Below are positions 18,487 to 26,709 of a stretch of DNA of 64,000 nucleotides, piece by piece. A program made the translations under genes and the position numbers. The notes below the pieces were generated by a model that saw nothing but the letters and a program-made list of their open reading frames with translations, was not told the origin of the DNA and did not search any database. This DNA is from VGBV01 sp963780395 (GTDB taxonomy: Bacteria; Actinomycetota; Thermoleophilia; Solirubrobacterales; 70-9). The DNA is taken from contig CAWABY010000006.1 of assembly GCA_963780395.1 (NCBI GenBank), forward strand, positions 62,001-126,000, written 5' to 3'. The stretch's first letter is position 1. Every line of letters begins with the position of its first letter.

Positions 18487-19254
18487 CTAGCGCGGCGCCA
18501 TGCGCAGGGCGCCGTCGAGGCGGATCGTCTCGCCGTTCAGCATCGGGTTCTCGACGATCTGGACCGCGAGCTGGGCGAACTCCTCGGGCAGCCCCAGGCG
18601 CGAGGGGAAGGGCATCGTCTCGCCCAGCGCCCGCCGGGCCTCCTCCGGCAGCGCCGCCAGCAGCGGGGTGTCGAACAGGCCCGGGGCGATCGTGTTGACG
18701 CGGATGCCGCGGCTGGCCAGATCGCGCGCTGCGGGCAGGGTCATGCCGACGACCCCGCCCTTGGAGGCGGCGTAGGCGACCTGGCCGATCTGGCCGTCGT
18801 AGGCGGCGATCGAGGCGGTGTTGACGCAGACGCCGCGCTCGCCCCCGTCGTCCGGCTCGGTGGCGTTGATCGCGGTCGATGCGAGACGCAGCACGTTGAA
18901 CGTGCCGATCAGGTTGACCTTGACGACGTTGTGGAAGATCCCGATGTCGTGCGGGCCCTGCTTGCCGGTCACCCGCTGGGCCCAGCCGATGCCGGCGCAG
19001 CAGACCGAGATCCGCAGCCCGCCGTCGGCCTCGGCGGCGGCATCAACGGCGGCCTGCACCGGTTCGGGCTCCATCACGTTCATCTCCACGAAGCGGGCGC
19101 GGTCCCCGAGCTCGGCAACCAGCTCCTCGCCCTTCTCGGCGTTGAGGTCACCGATTACAACCGACGCCCCGCGCTCGTGCAGCGCGCGTGCCGTCGCGGC
19201 CCCGAGCCCGGAGGCCCCGCCGGCGATCAGCGCGCTGGCTCCCTCGACCTTCAT
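18487..19254 (-). CDS. SDR oxidoreductase (3-hydroxyacyl-CoA dehydrogenase/HSD10-like)
   Basis: A 255-residue short-chain dehydrogenase. The N-terminal GGASGLGAATARALHERG binds NAD, and Asp in VVIGDLNAEK suggests NAD rather than NADP. It has a CCAGIGWAQRV NAG-like motif, catalytic Ser in NTASIAAYDGQIGQVAYAASKGG and the Tyr-x3-Lys pair (YAASK). The C-terminal NGETIRLDGALRMAPR is typical of the HSD17B10-like group that oxidises short 3-hydroxyacyl-CoA. The ATG has TAGCCT 9 nt upstream. Confidence 0.9.
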   Translation of the reverse strand: MKVEGASALIAGGASGLGAATARALHERGASVVIGDLNAEKGEELVAELGDRARFVEMNVMEPEPVQAAVDAAAEADGGLRISVCCAGIGWAQRVTGKQGPHDIGIFHNVVKVNLIGTFNVLRLASTAINATEPDDGGERGVCVNTASIAAYDGQIGQVAYAASKGGVVGMTLPAARDLASRGIRVNTIAPGLFDTPLLAALPEEARRALGETMPFPSRLGLPEEFAQLAVQIVENPMLNGETIRLDGALRMAPR

Positions 19255-19341
19255 CGGCGGGTCAGGCTAGTTCAGCGCGGCCACCGGCGCGTAGCGGCTG
19301 AGGACATTCCGGCAGCCGGCGAGGCGGCCGAGGCGCCTCTG

Positions 19342-19347
19342 TAGGCT
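19342..19347 (+). promoter_or_regulatory. -10 box immediately upstream of egtB
   Basis: TAGGCT is followed by TTCCGG and then ATC at 19354. The TAG is also the in-frame stop that closes the egtB frame, so translation cannot begin upstream of it. Confidence 0.55.
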
Positions 19348-19353
19348 TTCCGG

Positions 19354-20571
19354 ATCGTCCCTGGCGCGACGGCCACCGATACGAAGGGTTCGATCGCTGA
19401 CCGCCTCGCGGAGGCTCGTGCGCACACGCTGAAACTGATCGAGCCGCTCGACGACGAGCAGCTGAACAGGGTTTATTCGCCGATCCTGAGCCCGCTGATC
19501 TGGGACCTGGGCCACATCGGCAACTTCGAGGAGCTGTGGTTGGTCCGCAACATCGGCGGCCGTGAGCCGCTGCGCGGCGACCTGGGCGACTTCTACGACG
19601 CGATCGAGCAGCCGCGCAAGATCCGCGGCGAGTTGCCGATCCTGAAGGCCGACGAGGTGCGGCCCTACATGGAGCAGGTGCGGGAGCGCACGCTCGAGGT
19701 GCTGGACGAGATCGACCTCGACTCCGGTGACCCCCTGCTGGCGCACGGCTACGTCTACGAGATGCTGCTCGCCCACGAGTACCAGCACAACGAGACGATG
19801 CTGCAGCTGCTGCAGATGATCGAGTCCTACGAGCCGGTCGAGGTCGATCGCGGCCCGGCCGCGGAGCCGGTCAGTGACGGGCCGGAGATGGTCGGCGTCG
19901 AGGGCGGGCGTCACGGGATCGGGGCGGGCCCCGCGGCCGAGGGCTTCGCCTACGACAACGAGCGCCCACGACATGAGGTCGAGCTCGACCCCTTCGAGAT
20001 CGACCGCACCCCGGTCACGAACGCCGCCTTCGTCGAATACCTGGCCGAGGCCGACGCCGAGCCGCCCATGTACTGGGAGCGCGACGGCGAGGGCGGCTGG
20101 GCTCGCACCACGATGGGCAGGACCGAGTCCGTCGATCCGGCGCATCCCGTCATCCACGTCAGCTGGGAGCAGGCCGACGCATTCGCGCGATGGGCGGGCA
20201 AGCGCCTGCCGACCGAGCTTGAGTGGGAGGCGGCCGCCGCCGGCGCCGACCCAGAACGCGCCAACCTGGACGAGCTCTCGTTCGGAACGGCTCCGGCCGG
20301 CGCCTACGGGGACGCGGCCTCGGACTGCGGTGCCGTGCAGATGCTGGGAGACGTCTGGGAGTGGACGGCAAGCGACTTCACCGCCTACCCCGGCTTCGAG
20401 GCGTTCCCCTATCCCGAGTACTCCGAGGTCTTCTTCGGCGACACCTACAAGGTGCTCCGCGGTGGGGCCTGGTCGGCGCGCCGAGACGTCATCCGCACCA
20501 GCTTCCGCAACTGGGACCTGCCCGAGCGCCGACAGATCTTCTCCGGCTTCCGCTGCGCGAGAGACCGGTGA
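19354..20571 (+). CDS. egtB: Ergothioneine biosynthesis protein EgtB, apparent ATC start
   Basis: Iron-dependent sulfoxide synthase that joins a thiol donor to trimethylhistidine with O2. The N-terminal DinB-like domain supplies the three iron ligands: H54 in WDLGHIGNFEE, and H141 and H145 in AHEYQHNET. The C-terminal formylglycine-enzyme-like domain has WEQADAFARWAGKRLPTELEWE, GDVWEWTAS and FSGFRCAR. Between the in-frame TAG at 19342 and a TTG at 19540 there is no ATG, GTG or TTG. Homology clearly starts upstream of 19540, since H54 would be lost. ATC 19354 sits 6 nt after a -10 box and gives a natural 405-residue protein. A miscalled base there is the alternative. Confidence 0.88.
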   Translation: MVPGATATDTKGSIADRLAEARAHTLKLIEPLDDEQLNRVYSPILSPLIWDLGHIGNFEELWLVRNIGGREPLRGDLGDFYDAIEQPRKIRGELPILKADEVRPYMEQVRERTLEVLDEIDLDSGDPLLAHGYVYEMLLAHEYQHNETMLQLLQMIESYEPVEVDRGPAAEPVSDGPEMVGVEGGRHGIGAGPAAEGFAYDNERPRHEVELDPFEIDRTPVTNAAFVEYLAEADAEPPMYWERDGEGGWARTTMGRTESVDPAHPVIHVSWEQADAFARWAGKRLPTELEWEAAAAGADPERANLDELSFGTAPAGAYGDAASDCGAVQMLGDVWEWTASDFTAYPGFEAFPYPEYSEVFFGDTYKVLRGGAWSARRDVIRTSFRNWDLPERRQIFSGFRCARDR

Positions 20572-21548
20572 CCATCCAGAGCTCAGTCGACGTCGAGGTC
20601 CACCTGCCTCCGGGCGGGCCCCTGTCGGGGATGGCCGCCGACGTCCGCGCCGGGCTGACCAAGCCCTTCAAGGAGCTCTCGCCGCGCTACTTCTACGACG
20701 AGCGCGGCTCGGAGCTGTTCGAGCGGATCACCGAGCTGGATGAGTACTACCCGACGCGGTGCGAGCGCGAGATCCTGCAGGAACGGTCCAACGAGATCGT
20801 CGAGGCCGCCCAGCCCAGGGCACTGATCGAGCTGGGCTCGGGCTCGGCCGCCAAGACCCGCGTGCTGCTGGACGCGATGAGCGAGGCGAGCTGCCTGGAA
20901 GCCTACGCGCCGGTCGACATCTCCGAGGAGATAACCCGCGACACCGCCGACCGCATCGCCTCCGAGTACGAGGGCGTGACGGTGCTGGGCCACGTCTGCG
21001 ACTTCGAGCTCGACCTCGAGCGGGTGCCGGTGGAGGGCCCCCGCGTGATCGCCTTCCTCGGCGGCACCATCGGCAACTTCCCGCCGGCCCAACGGGCGAG
21101 CTTTCTGCGGCGGATCGCCAACCTGCTCGACCCCGAGGATCGCTTCCTGCTCGGCACCGACCTGGTCAAGGACCGGGCCACCCTGGAGCTCGCCTACGAC
21201 GACCCCGAGGGTGTGACCGCGGCCTTCAACACGAACGTGCTCGCGGTGCTGAACGACCGCCTCGACGCCGACTTCGACCTCGACGCGTTCGAGCACGTCG
21301 CCCGCTGGGACGCCGACAACCTCTGGATGGACATCCGCCTGCGCTCGCTCAAGCACCAGGTGATCGACATCCGCGCCCTCGACCTCCAGGTCGCCTTCGC
21401 CGCCGGCGAAGAGATGCGGACCGAGATCTCCACCAAGTTCATGCGCCCCGGCCTCGAGGGCATCTACGCCGAGGCCGGCCTTGAGCTGACCGACTGGTGG
21501 ACCGACGACGAGGGCCTCTACGCCCTCAGCCTCGCCCGCGCGGTCTAG
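20568..21548 (+). CDS. egtD: L-histidine N-alpha-methyltransferase EgtD
   Basis: Makes trimethylhistidine (hercynine) from histidine and three SAM, the substrate for EgtB. At 326 residues it has normal EgtD length. It shows KELSPRYFYDERGSELFERITELDEYYPTRCE, the conserved N-terminal signature. ALIELGSGSAAKT (SAM loop) and VIAFLGGTIGNFPP follow, then ETRTE-like EMRTEISTKF near the C-terminus. GTG 20568 overlaps the egtB stop as GTGA, so the two are translationally coupled. The open frame runs upstream into egtB but that part is not coding. No egtA, egtC or egtE lies next to it. Confidence 0.96.
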   Translation: MTIQSSVDVEVHLPPGGPLSGMAADVRAGLTKPFKELSPRYFYDERGSELFERITELDEYYPTRCEREILQERSNEIVEAAQPRALIELGSGSAAKTRVLLDAMSEASCLEAYAPVDISEEITRDTADRIASEYEGVTVLGHVCDFELDLERVPVEGPRVIAFLGGTIGNFPPAQRASFLRRIANLLDPEDRFLLGTDLVKDRATLELAYDDPEGVTAAFNTNVLAVLNDRLDADFDLDAFEHVARWDADNLWMDIRLRSLKHQVIDIRALDLQVAFAAGEEMRTEISTKFMRPGLEGIYAEAGLELTDWWTDDEGLYALSLARAV

Positions 21549-21611
21549 GCAGCGAAGAGGCCTTCGACACCCCATGGGGTGCACAAGCGACCAAACGCAC
21601 CGATTCGCCCC

Positions 21612-23060
21612 CTAGGCGCGGGCGAACTGGCCGTGGAAGCCGAAGGGGATGTGGTGGGGGGCCTCGGCGCGGGCGAGCTCGGAGAGGTCCTGGGCGTCGA
21701 GCACGAGCAGGAACGAGCCGCCGGACTCGCCGTCGAAGACGACCGAGAGCAGCACACCCTCGTCTTCGGCGCCTTCCTCGGCCCCTCCGTCCCCGCCGCC
21801 TTCATTGCCGGGTTTGGCGACGAACACGGGCTCACCGGGAAACGCGCCCGGCTCCTCCCACGTCAGGGTCGTCCGCTCCTCGACGTCCGCCTTGACGATG
21901 CTGTCGAGCCAGCCGCTGGCGCCGAAGCCGACCCCCCACGTGTAGCGGTAGGGGCGCTCGTTGCAGCGGCCGTAGTTGATCCGCGGCAGGTCCATCGGCT
22001 CGTCGACCAGGCGCTCGCTCGTCACCGTCCCCGATTTCGGCGTGATCCGGAACCGCCGCATCTCGGGCTTGGCCACCGGCTTGCCGGCGCGCAGGCGCTC
22101 CATGTAGAGGTCCTCCACGATCTGGGCGTCCTCGAAGACGCTGATGTCGACGACCACGTCGTCGCCATCTTCATAGGAGTTGACGTGGTGGAAGCCGAAG
22201 CAGGCCTCGGCCTCGAACGGGCCGAGCGCCTCACCGCCTTCGCGGGGCAGCAGCCAGAAACGGGTTCCGAGCTCGGGCTTCCAGCGGTAGTTCTCGATGT
22301 ACGGGCGGCCACTGAGCGGGATCGAGATCGGGTTGACGACGTAGGGGAACTCGGCGAGCACGAAGTGGCGCTCGGTGAGGCCGAAGGAGTGCTGATAGGC
22401 CGGATGCTTGACCGGCATCTGCGCCACCACCTCGGGCTCCTCGGCGCCGGGAGCGAGGTGGAAGAAGCGGTAGCTGTTTCTGCGTCCGACCTTGGCCGCG
22501 TAGTTGAGCATCCCGCCGGTGGCGCGATCGAGGTGGGGGTGGGCCGTGGTCAGCATCCCGGGTACCTCGTAGGCCACCCCGACCGTGTCCAGCGTCTCGC
22601 CGTCGAACTCGACCGGGATCGGCGTCTCGGTCATCGTGATGAAGCGCTCGCCGAGCTGGGTCAGGTTGACGTTGGCGTTGTCCGAGAGCTTCGGCGAGAA
22701 CAGCGAAAAGACCCGCTGGAAGAGGTTGAGGCAGGGATCGGTCGCGAACTCGTGGTAGGTGATCTCGCCCGTCTCCTCCGCCGCGCGGTAGGCCTTGCTT
22801 TGCAGGAAGCGGTTGGCGTAGGAGACCCTGCCGTCGGCGATGCCGAAGCGGTGCAGCATCGCGAACCCGTCGAACCAGTGGTTCATCGTCCGCTCGCCGA
22901 CCTCCCAAAGCGCGGGCCCGGTGCGGATCAGCGATCCCTGCAGCCAGGGTGGGAGGGTGCCTTCGACGGGCAGCTCGTCGACCTGGGTCTCGACGTCGAG
23001 CGACCGCAGCCCGTCGACGTAGGAGGTCCCGGCGACGGTCTCGGTGGCTGGCGAGGCGAT
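21612..23060 (-). CDS. Carotenoid oxygenase family protein, apparent ATC start
   Basis: Iron(II) dioxygenase that cleaves carotenoids or related alkenes, 482 residues. Four histidine ligands are visible: TTAHPH, AYQHSFG, GFHHVN and the C-terminal IPFGFHG. The family N-terminal motif appears as GSLIRTGPALWE, which lies upstream of the first ATG (22886). Between the in-frame stop at 23072 and that ATG there is no ATG, GTG or TTG. ATC 23060 lies 6 nt after TAGAGT and yields a natural N-terminus (MASPATETVAGTSYVDG). A glycine/glutamate-rich insert near the C-terminus is unusual. It follows the LLM gene in the same direction. Confidence 0.88.
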   Translation of the reverse strand: MASPATETVAGTSYVDGLRSLDVETQVDELPVEGTLPPWLQGSLIRTGPALWEVGERTMNHWFDGFAMLHRFGIADGRVSYANRFLQSKAYRAAEETGEITYHEFATDPCLNLFQRVFSLFSPKLSDNANVNLTQLGERFITMTETPIPVEFDGETLDTVGVAYEVPGMLTTAHPHLDRATGGMLNYAAKVGRRNSYRFFHLAPGAEEPEVVAQMPVKHPAYQHSFGLTERHFVLAEFPYVVNPISIPLSGRPYIENYRWKPELGTRFWLLPREGGEALGPFEAEACFGFHHVNSYEDGDDVVVDISVFEDAQIVEDLYMERLRAGKPVAKPEMRRFRITPKSGTVTSERLVDEPMDLPRINYGRCNERPYRYTWGVGFGASGWLDSIVKADVEERTTLTWEEPGAFPGEPVFVAKPGNEGGGDGGAEEGAEDEGVLLSVVFDGESGGSFLLVLDAQDLSELARAEAPHHIPFGFHGQFARA

Positions 23061-23066
23061 GGTTGA

Positions 23067-23072
23067 ACTCTA
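23067..23072 (-). promoter_or_regulatory. -10 box immediately upstream of the carotenoid oxygenase gene
   Basis: On the minus strand TAGAGT, then TCAACC, then ATC 23060. The TAG doubles as the stop codon of the upstream LLM gene. Confidence 0.5.
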
Positions 23073-24008
23073 GGGCGCGAGCGCCTCGATCAGATCGCCC
23101 GTCTTGTCCGGGGTCGTGATCGGGGTGATCACCGGCAGGGTGATCCCGCCCTCGACGTAGGCGTCGAGCCGGGCCTTCATCTCCTCGGGGGAGCCGAAGA
23201 TGAAGGTGTCCTCGATCAGCTCCCAGGGCGCCACCTCGGCCGCCACCTGGCGGTCTTTTCTGGACCAGGCCGCGACCATCTCGTCGATCTTGTCGCCGTG
23301 GCCGAGCCAGCGGTAGAACTTCTCGTAGACGGGGACCGTGATGTAGGAGGAGAACATGAACCGCGCCAGCGGCTCCACCTGCTCGCGCTCGCCGGGGATG
23401 CAGAAAAAGCGGCAGAGCAGCTCGAAGCCCTCGGGCGCTCCTGCGTCCTTGACCTGGCCCGCGACCTGCGGCAGCCCCGAGAGGGGCAGGAAGTTGGTCA
23501 TCGCCCCGTCGCCCTTCTCCACCGCCAGCTCCAGCATCTTGCCGCGCAGTGCAGCGACGATGATCGGGATCTCCGATGCGGGCGCGGTCTCGAGCTTGAA
23601 GCCTCCATCCGCGCGCTCTCCGGCGAGCGCGGTGCGCAGGAAGTCGATCGTCTCGCTGACCCGTGAGCGCGGTCGCTCGAACGGCATCGCGTTCCAACCC
23701 TCGATGATCCGGTCCGAGGAGGCGCCGATCCCGAGCGCGAAGCGCCCGCCCGAGGCGTCGGCCAGCGCAGCGGCCTCCTGGGCCAGCAGCGCGCGGCCGC
23801 GCTGCAGCACCCCGACGACGCCGGTCCCGAGGCGAACCTTCTCGGTCCATTGCGAGCACAGCGCCAGAGGCGTGAACCCGTCGGGGCCGTTGGTCTCGCC
23901 TGACCAGATGTCCGTGTAGCCGGCGGCCTCGGCGCGCTTGACGCTCGCCTCGCTGTCGGCGAGCGAGGTCGCCGGCAGCGGCAGCGTCAGTCCCCAGCGG
24001 CTGGCCAT
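23070..24008 (-). CDS. LLM-class (F420-type) oxidoreductase
   Basis: A 312-residue TIM-barrel protein of the luciferase-like superfamily. Visible are GYTDIWSGETNGPDGFTPLALCSQ, GVVGVLQRGRALLAQEAAALADASGGRFALGIGASSDRIIEGWN and IPIIVAALRGKMLELAVEKGDG. ATG 24008 is chosen because TAGGGT lies 7 nt upstream and divergent from the next promoter; longer upstream frames have no support. Cofactor F420 is likely by family and clade, the substrate is unknown. The carotenoid oxygenase gene starts 9 nt after its stop, so the pair may act together. Confidence 0.88.
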   Translation of the reverse strand: MASRWGLTLPLPATSLADSEASVKRAEAAGYTDIWSGETNGPDGFTPLALCSQWTEKVRLGTGVVGVLQRGRALLAQEAAALADASGGRFALGIGASSDRIIEGWNAMPFERPRSRVSETIDFLRTALAGERADGGFKLETAPASEIPIIVAALRGKMLELAVEKGDGAMTNFLPLSGLPQVAGQVKDAGAPEGFELLCRFFCIPGEREQVEPLARFMFSSYITVPVYEKFYRWLGHGDKIDEMVAAWSRKDRQVAAEVAPWELIEDTFIFGSPEEMKARLDAYVEGGITLPVITPITTPDKTGDLIEALAP

Positions 24009-24015
24009 TGGCGCG

Positions 24016-24083
24016 ACCCTACCTGAGCCGGTCCCGGCACCAGCACCCAACCTAAGCGCGCCAGCAGGGAAATCGCATAGAGT
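24016..24083. promoter_or_regulatory. Divergent pair of leaderless promoters
   Basis: Two outward-facing copies of nearly the same element. On the minus strand TAGGGT + CGCGCCA + ATG 24008, and on the plus strand TAGAGT + CGCGCCA + GTG 24091. The identical seven-base spacer suggests shared transcription-start preferences or recent common ancestry of the two ends. Confidence 0.5.
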
Positions 24084-24090
24084 CGCGCCA

Positions 24091-24570
24091 GTGGACTTCT
24101 CGAAGCTCGATCGCTCGGAGCTGGTGGGGGTTATCTCGGGCGTGATCCTCGCGATCAGCCTGTTCCTGCCCTGGTACTCGCTGGCCACCGACGTCACCCG
24201 CGACGAGTCGTCCGACTGGGTCTGCGGCGTCGGCGACAACTCGTGCAGCGCCTGGGGCACCTTCCCGATCCTGAAATGGCTGCTGCTGCTGGCGGCAGCC
24301 GCGCCGCTGATTCTGAGCTGGATCGTGCTGCGAGAGCACCAGCTCACCTGGCCGCGCGGCGAGCTCACCGCCATCGCCGGGCTCACCGCGCTCGTCCTGA
24401 TCGGCTTCAACGGCTTCGTCGACAAGCCATCGGCGAACGACATCGGGGTCAGCCTCGACTTCGGCTACTTCATCGCGCTGCTGGCCTCGATCGGGATCTT
24501 CATCGCCGGGGGCTTCAGAGCCGTCGAGAGCGGCGGCGGCGCGCAGCGAAAACCGCCGGCCACCTTCTAG
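24091..24570 (+). CDS. Conserved-type integral membrane protein, unknown
   Basis: A 159-residue protein with four hydrophobic segments: ELVGVISGVILAISLFLPWYSLA, WLLLLAAAAPLILSWIVL, LTAIAGLTALVLIGFNGFV and YFIALLASIGIFIAGGF. Two cysteines in the first loop (WVCGVGDNSCSAW) could form a disulfide outside the membrane. The LPWYSL motif after the first span is common in small actinobacterial membrane proteins of unknown role. GTG 24091 follows a -10 box by 7 nt. It is followed 28 nt later by glpX with its own promoter box. Confidence 0.7.
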   Translation: MDFSKLDRSELVGVISGVILAISLFLPWYSLATDVTRDESSDWVCGVGDNSCSAWGTFPILKWLLLLAAAAPLILSWIVLREHQLTWPRGELTAIAGLTALVLIGFNGFVDKPSANDIGVSLDFGYFIALLASIGIFIAGGFRAVESGGGAQRKPPATF

Positions 24571-24586
24571 CTCCAGTTCCAGCGCT

Positions 24587-24592
24587 TACCCT
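24587..24592 (+). promoter_or_regulatory. -10 box for glpX (leaderless)
   Basis: TACCCT is followed by CTGACC and GTG 24599. A start codon six bases after the box implies a leaderless transcript. Confidence 0.5.
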
Positions 24593-24598
24593 CTGACC

Positions 24599-25633
24599 GT
24601 GGCCGAGACGCCCGACGACAGCGTCATCTCCCAGGACGTCCGCGACGCGTCCAAGCCCGATCGCAACCTGGCGATGGAGCTGGTTCGGGTGACCGAGGCC
24701 GGCGCGCTCGCCGCGGGCCGCTGGATCGGCCTCGGCGAGAAGGAGAGCGCCGACGGCGCCGCGGTCGATGCGATGCGTCTGATGCTCGACACCGTGCCGA
24801 TGGACGGCGTCGTCGTCATCGGCGAGGGCGAGAAGGACGAGGCGCCGATGCTCTACAACGGCGAGGAGATCGGGGACGGCAGCCCGCCCGTCTGCGACAT
24901 CGCCGTGGACCCGCTGGAGGGGACGACCCTGACCGCCCGCGGCATGCCCTCCGCGCTGTCGGTGATCGCGCTCTCGCCGCGCGGCACGATGTTCGACCCG
25001 GGGCCCTGCGTCTACATGGAGAAGATCGCGGCCGGCCCCCGCGCCGCCGAGCTGATCAGCCTCGAGGATCCGCTCGAGGACGTGATTCGCAGGCTCGCCG
25101 AGGCGAAGGGCGGCGAGCCCGGCGACGTGACCGTGGTCATGCTGGACCGCCCACGCCACGAGCAGGCCGTCCAGAACCTGCGCGAGGTCGGCGCCAGCAT
25201 CCGCTTCATCTCCGACGGCGACGTCGCTGCGGCGCTGTTCGCGGTGATGCCGAACACCGGCATCGACCTGCTCTGGGGTATCGGGGGGACGCCCGAGGGA
25301 GTGCTCTCGGCGGCGGCGATCAAGTGCCTCGGCGGCCGCATCCTCGGCCGACTCTGGCCGCGCGACGACGACGAGCGCAAGGCCGCCGAGGATGCGGGCT
25401 ACGACATCTCACGGGTGCTCGACACGGACGACCTCGTCGGCGGCGACGACGCCTTCTTCGCCGCCACCGGCGTCACCGACGGCGACCTGCTGAGCGGCGT
25501 GCGCCGCCTCGACGACGGCATGGCGACGACCGAGTCGCTGGTGATGCGCTCGCGCTCGGGCACCGTGCGCCGCATCCAGGCGACCCACGACCGCCCGAAG
25601 CTGCGCGAGGTCACCGGCGGCCGCTACGGCTGA
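24599..25633 (+). CDS. glpX: Class II fructose-1,6-bisphosphatase
   Basis: Gluconeogenic phosphatase making fructose 6-phosphate, 344 residues. GlpX signatures are RVTEAGALAAGRWIGLGEKESADGAAVDAMR, VVVIGEGEKDEAPMLYNGE and CDIAVDPLEGTTLTARG (metal-binding Asp and Glu). YMEKIAAGP and GIGGTPEGVLSAAAIKCLGG follow. In many actinobacteria this is the only FBPase. It is followed by the palindromic repeat element described separately. Confidence 0.96.
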   Translation: MAETPDDSVISQDVRDASKPDRNLAMELVRVTEAGALAAGRWIGLGEKESADGAAVDAMRLMLDTVPMDGVVVIGEGEKDEAPMLYNGEEIGDGSPPVCDIAVDPLEGTTLTARGMPSALSVIALSPRGTMFDPGPCVYMEKIAAGPRAAELISLEDPLEDVIRRLAEAKGGEPGDVTVVMLDRPRHEQAVQNLREVGASIRFISDGDVAAALFAVMPNTGIDLLWGIGGTPEGVLSAAAIKCLGGRILGRLWPRDDDERKAAEDAGYDISRVLDTDDLVGGDDAFFAATGVTDGDLLSGVRRLDDGMATTESLVMRSRSGTVRRIQATHDRPKLREVTGGRYG

Positions 25634-25641
25634 GGGGTCGT

Positions 25642-25770
25642 CAGGCCGCCGCACCTGGAGCGGCAGCTTGCTGCCGCGACTGATGCGGGGCGGCCGCTAC
25701 GACCCCGATTGATGGCGAAGCCGGTGACTCCACCGTCGGTTGATGGCGAAGCCGGTTAGTCCACCGCCGC
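25642..25770 (+). repeat. Interspersed three-palindrome intergenic repeat, copy A
   Basis: Downstream of glpX. Palindrome 1 (25660-25677) is an 8-bp perfect stem (GCGGCAGC) with a TT loop. Palindrome 2 is GCGGCCGC at 25690-25697. Hairpin 3 (25705-25724) has stem CCGATT/AGCCGG around the loop GATGGCGA. A tandem 31-bp duplication then repeats hairpin 3 at 25736-25755 (27 of 31 bases identical between the units 25709-25739 and 25740-25770). A second copy of the whole element lies at 36581-36668 with the same spacing. It may act as a terminator or REP-like element. Confidence 0.65.
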
Positions 25771-25791
25771 TTCGGGAAGCGTAGACAGACC

Positions 25792-26709
25792 ATGGTCGCC
25801 AACGGCAAGACACTGATCGCAGGCGCTACCGGCTACATAGGCCGGCTGCTCTCGCAAGAGCTGGCACGGTCCGGCGACCCGCCCCGGGTGATGGCGCGCA
25901 ACCCCGGCAAGGCGAGGGACCTGGCCGACGCGGGGTGCGACGTGGTGGCGGGCGACGTGCTCCGACGCGAGACGCTGGACGAGCCCTTGGATGGGATCAG
26001 GTGCGCCTACTACCTGGTGCACTCGATGGGACGCGGGGGAGAGGGGGATTTCGCCGAGCGCGATCGCGAGGGGGCCGAGAACTTCGCGGCGGTCGCATCT
26101 CGGGCGGGCGTCGAGCGCATCGTCTATCTGGGCGGCCTCTCGGACGGGGGCTCCAAGCACCTCGAGAGCCGCCACGCGACCGCCGGCTACCTGGGATCGA
26201 CCGGGGTGCCCGTCACCTACCTGCGGGCCGCCGCGGTGATCGGCTCGGGCAGCGAGTCGTTCCGCACGGTCTTCTTCCTGGTCAAGCGCCTGCCGGTGAT
26301 GATCACCCCGCGCTGGACCACGACCCGAACCCAGCCGATCGCGATCGCGGACGTGATCGCCTATCTGGCGCAGGCTCGTGAGAATGCGGCGGCGCGAGGC
26401 CGCTCGATCGAGATCGGGGGCCCGGACGTCACCACCTACGGGGGCATGATGGACGCGATGGCCGCGGCGATGGACCGTCGTCCCCCAAGCAAGCTCCCGG
26501 TGCCGCTGTTGACCCCTTACCTGTCCTCGAAGTGGATCGGCCTGGTAACCCCGGTCGACGCCGAGGTCGCGAAGCCCCTGATCGAAGGGGCGTCGACGGA
26601 GACGGTGGTCAAGGACAGCTCCGGCATGGAGTTGTTCGAGGTCAGCCCGACGCCGATCGACGAGGCGATCAGGGCGGCGCTCGCCGAGGGCGAGGGCCAG
26701 GGCGTCTAG
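25792..26709 (+). CDS. NAD(P)-binding NmrA/extended-SDR-like protein
   Basis: A 305-residue Rossmann protein: TLIAGATGYIGRLLSQELARSG is the dinucleotide loop, VMARNPGKARDLADAGCDVVAGDVL the next strand and NADP-type basic residues. The SMGRGGEGDFAERDREGAENFAAVASRAGVERIVYLGGL stretch matches the atypical SDR/NAD-dependent epimerase-like group. It lacks the Tyr-x3-Lys pair, so it may be a binding or atypical reductase protein. ATG 25792 is the first start. The stop overlaps the convergent next gene by 4 nt. Confidence 0.8.
   Translation: MVANGKTLIAGATGYIGRLLSQELARSGDPPRVMARNPGKARDLADAGCDVVAGDVLRRETLDEPLDGIRCAYYLVHSMGRGGEGDFAERDREGAENFAAVASRAGVERIVYLGGLSDGGSKHLESRHATAGYLGSTGVPVTYLRAAAVIGSGSESFRTVFFLVKRLPVMITPRWTTTRTQPIAIADVIAYLAQARENAAARGRSIEIGGPDVTTYGGMMDAMAAAMDRRPPSKLPVPLLTPYLSSKWIGLVTPVDAEVAKPLIEGASTETVVKDSSGMELFEVSPTPIDEAIRAALAEGEGQGV

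Noticed and set aside
19540..20571. TTG 19540 as the true egtB start
   Set aside because: It would remove the first iron-ligand histidine and the start of the DinB-like domain, which are clearly encoded just upstream in the same frame.
25709..25770. CRISPR array
   Set aside because: Only two direct units with no spacers between them; they form hairpins and belong to the intergenic repeat.
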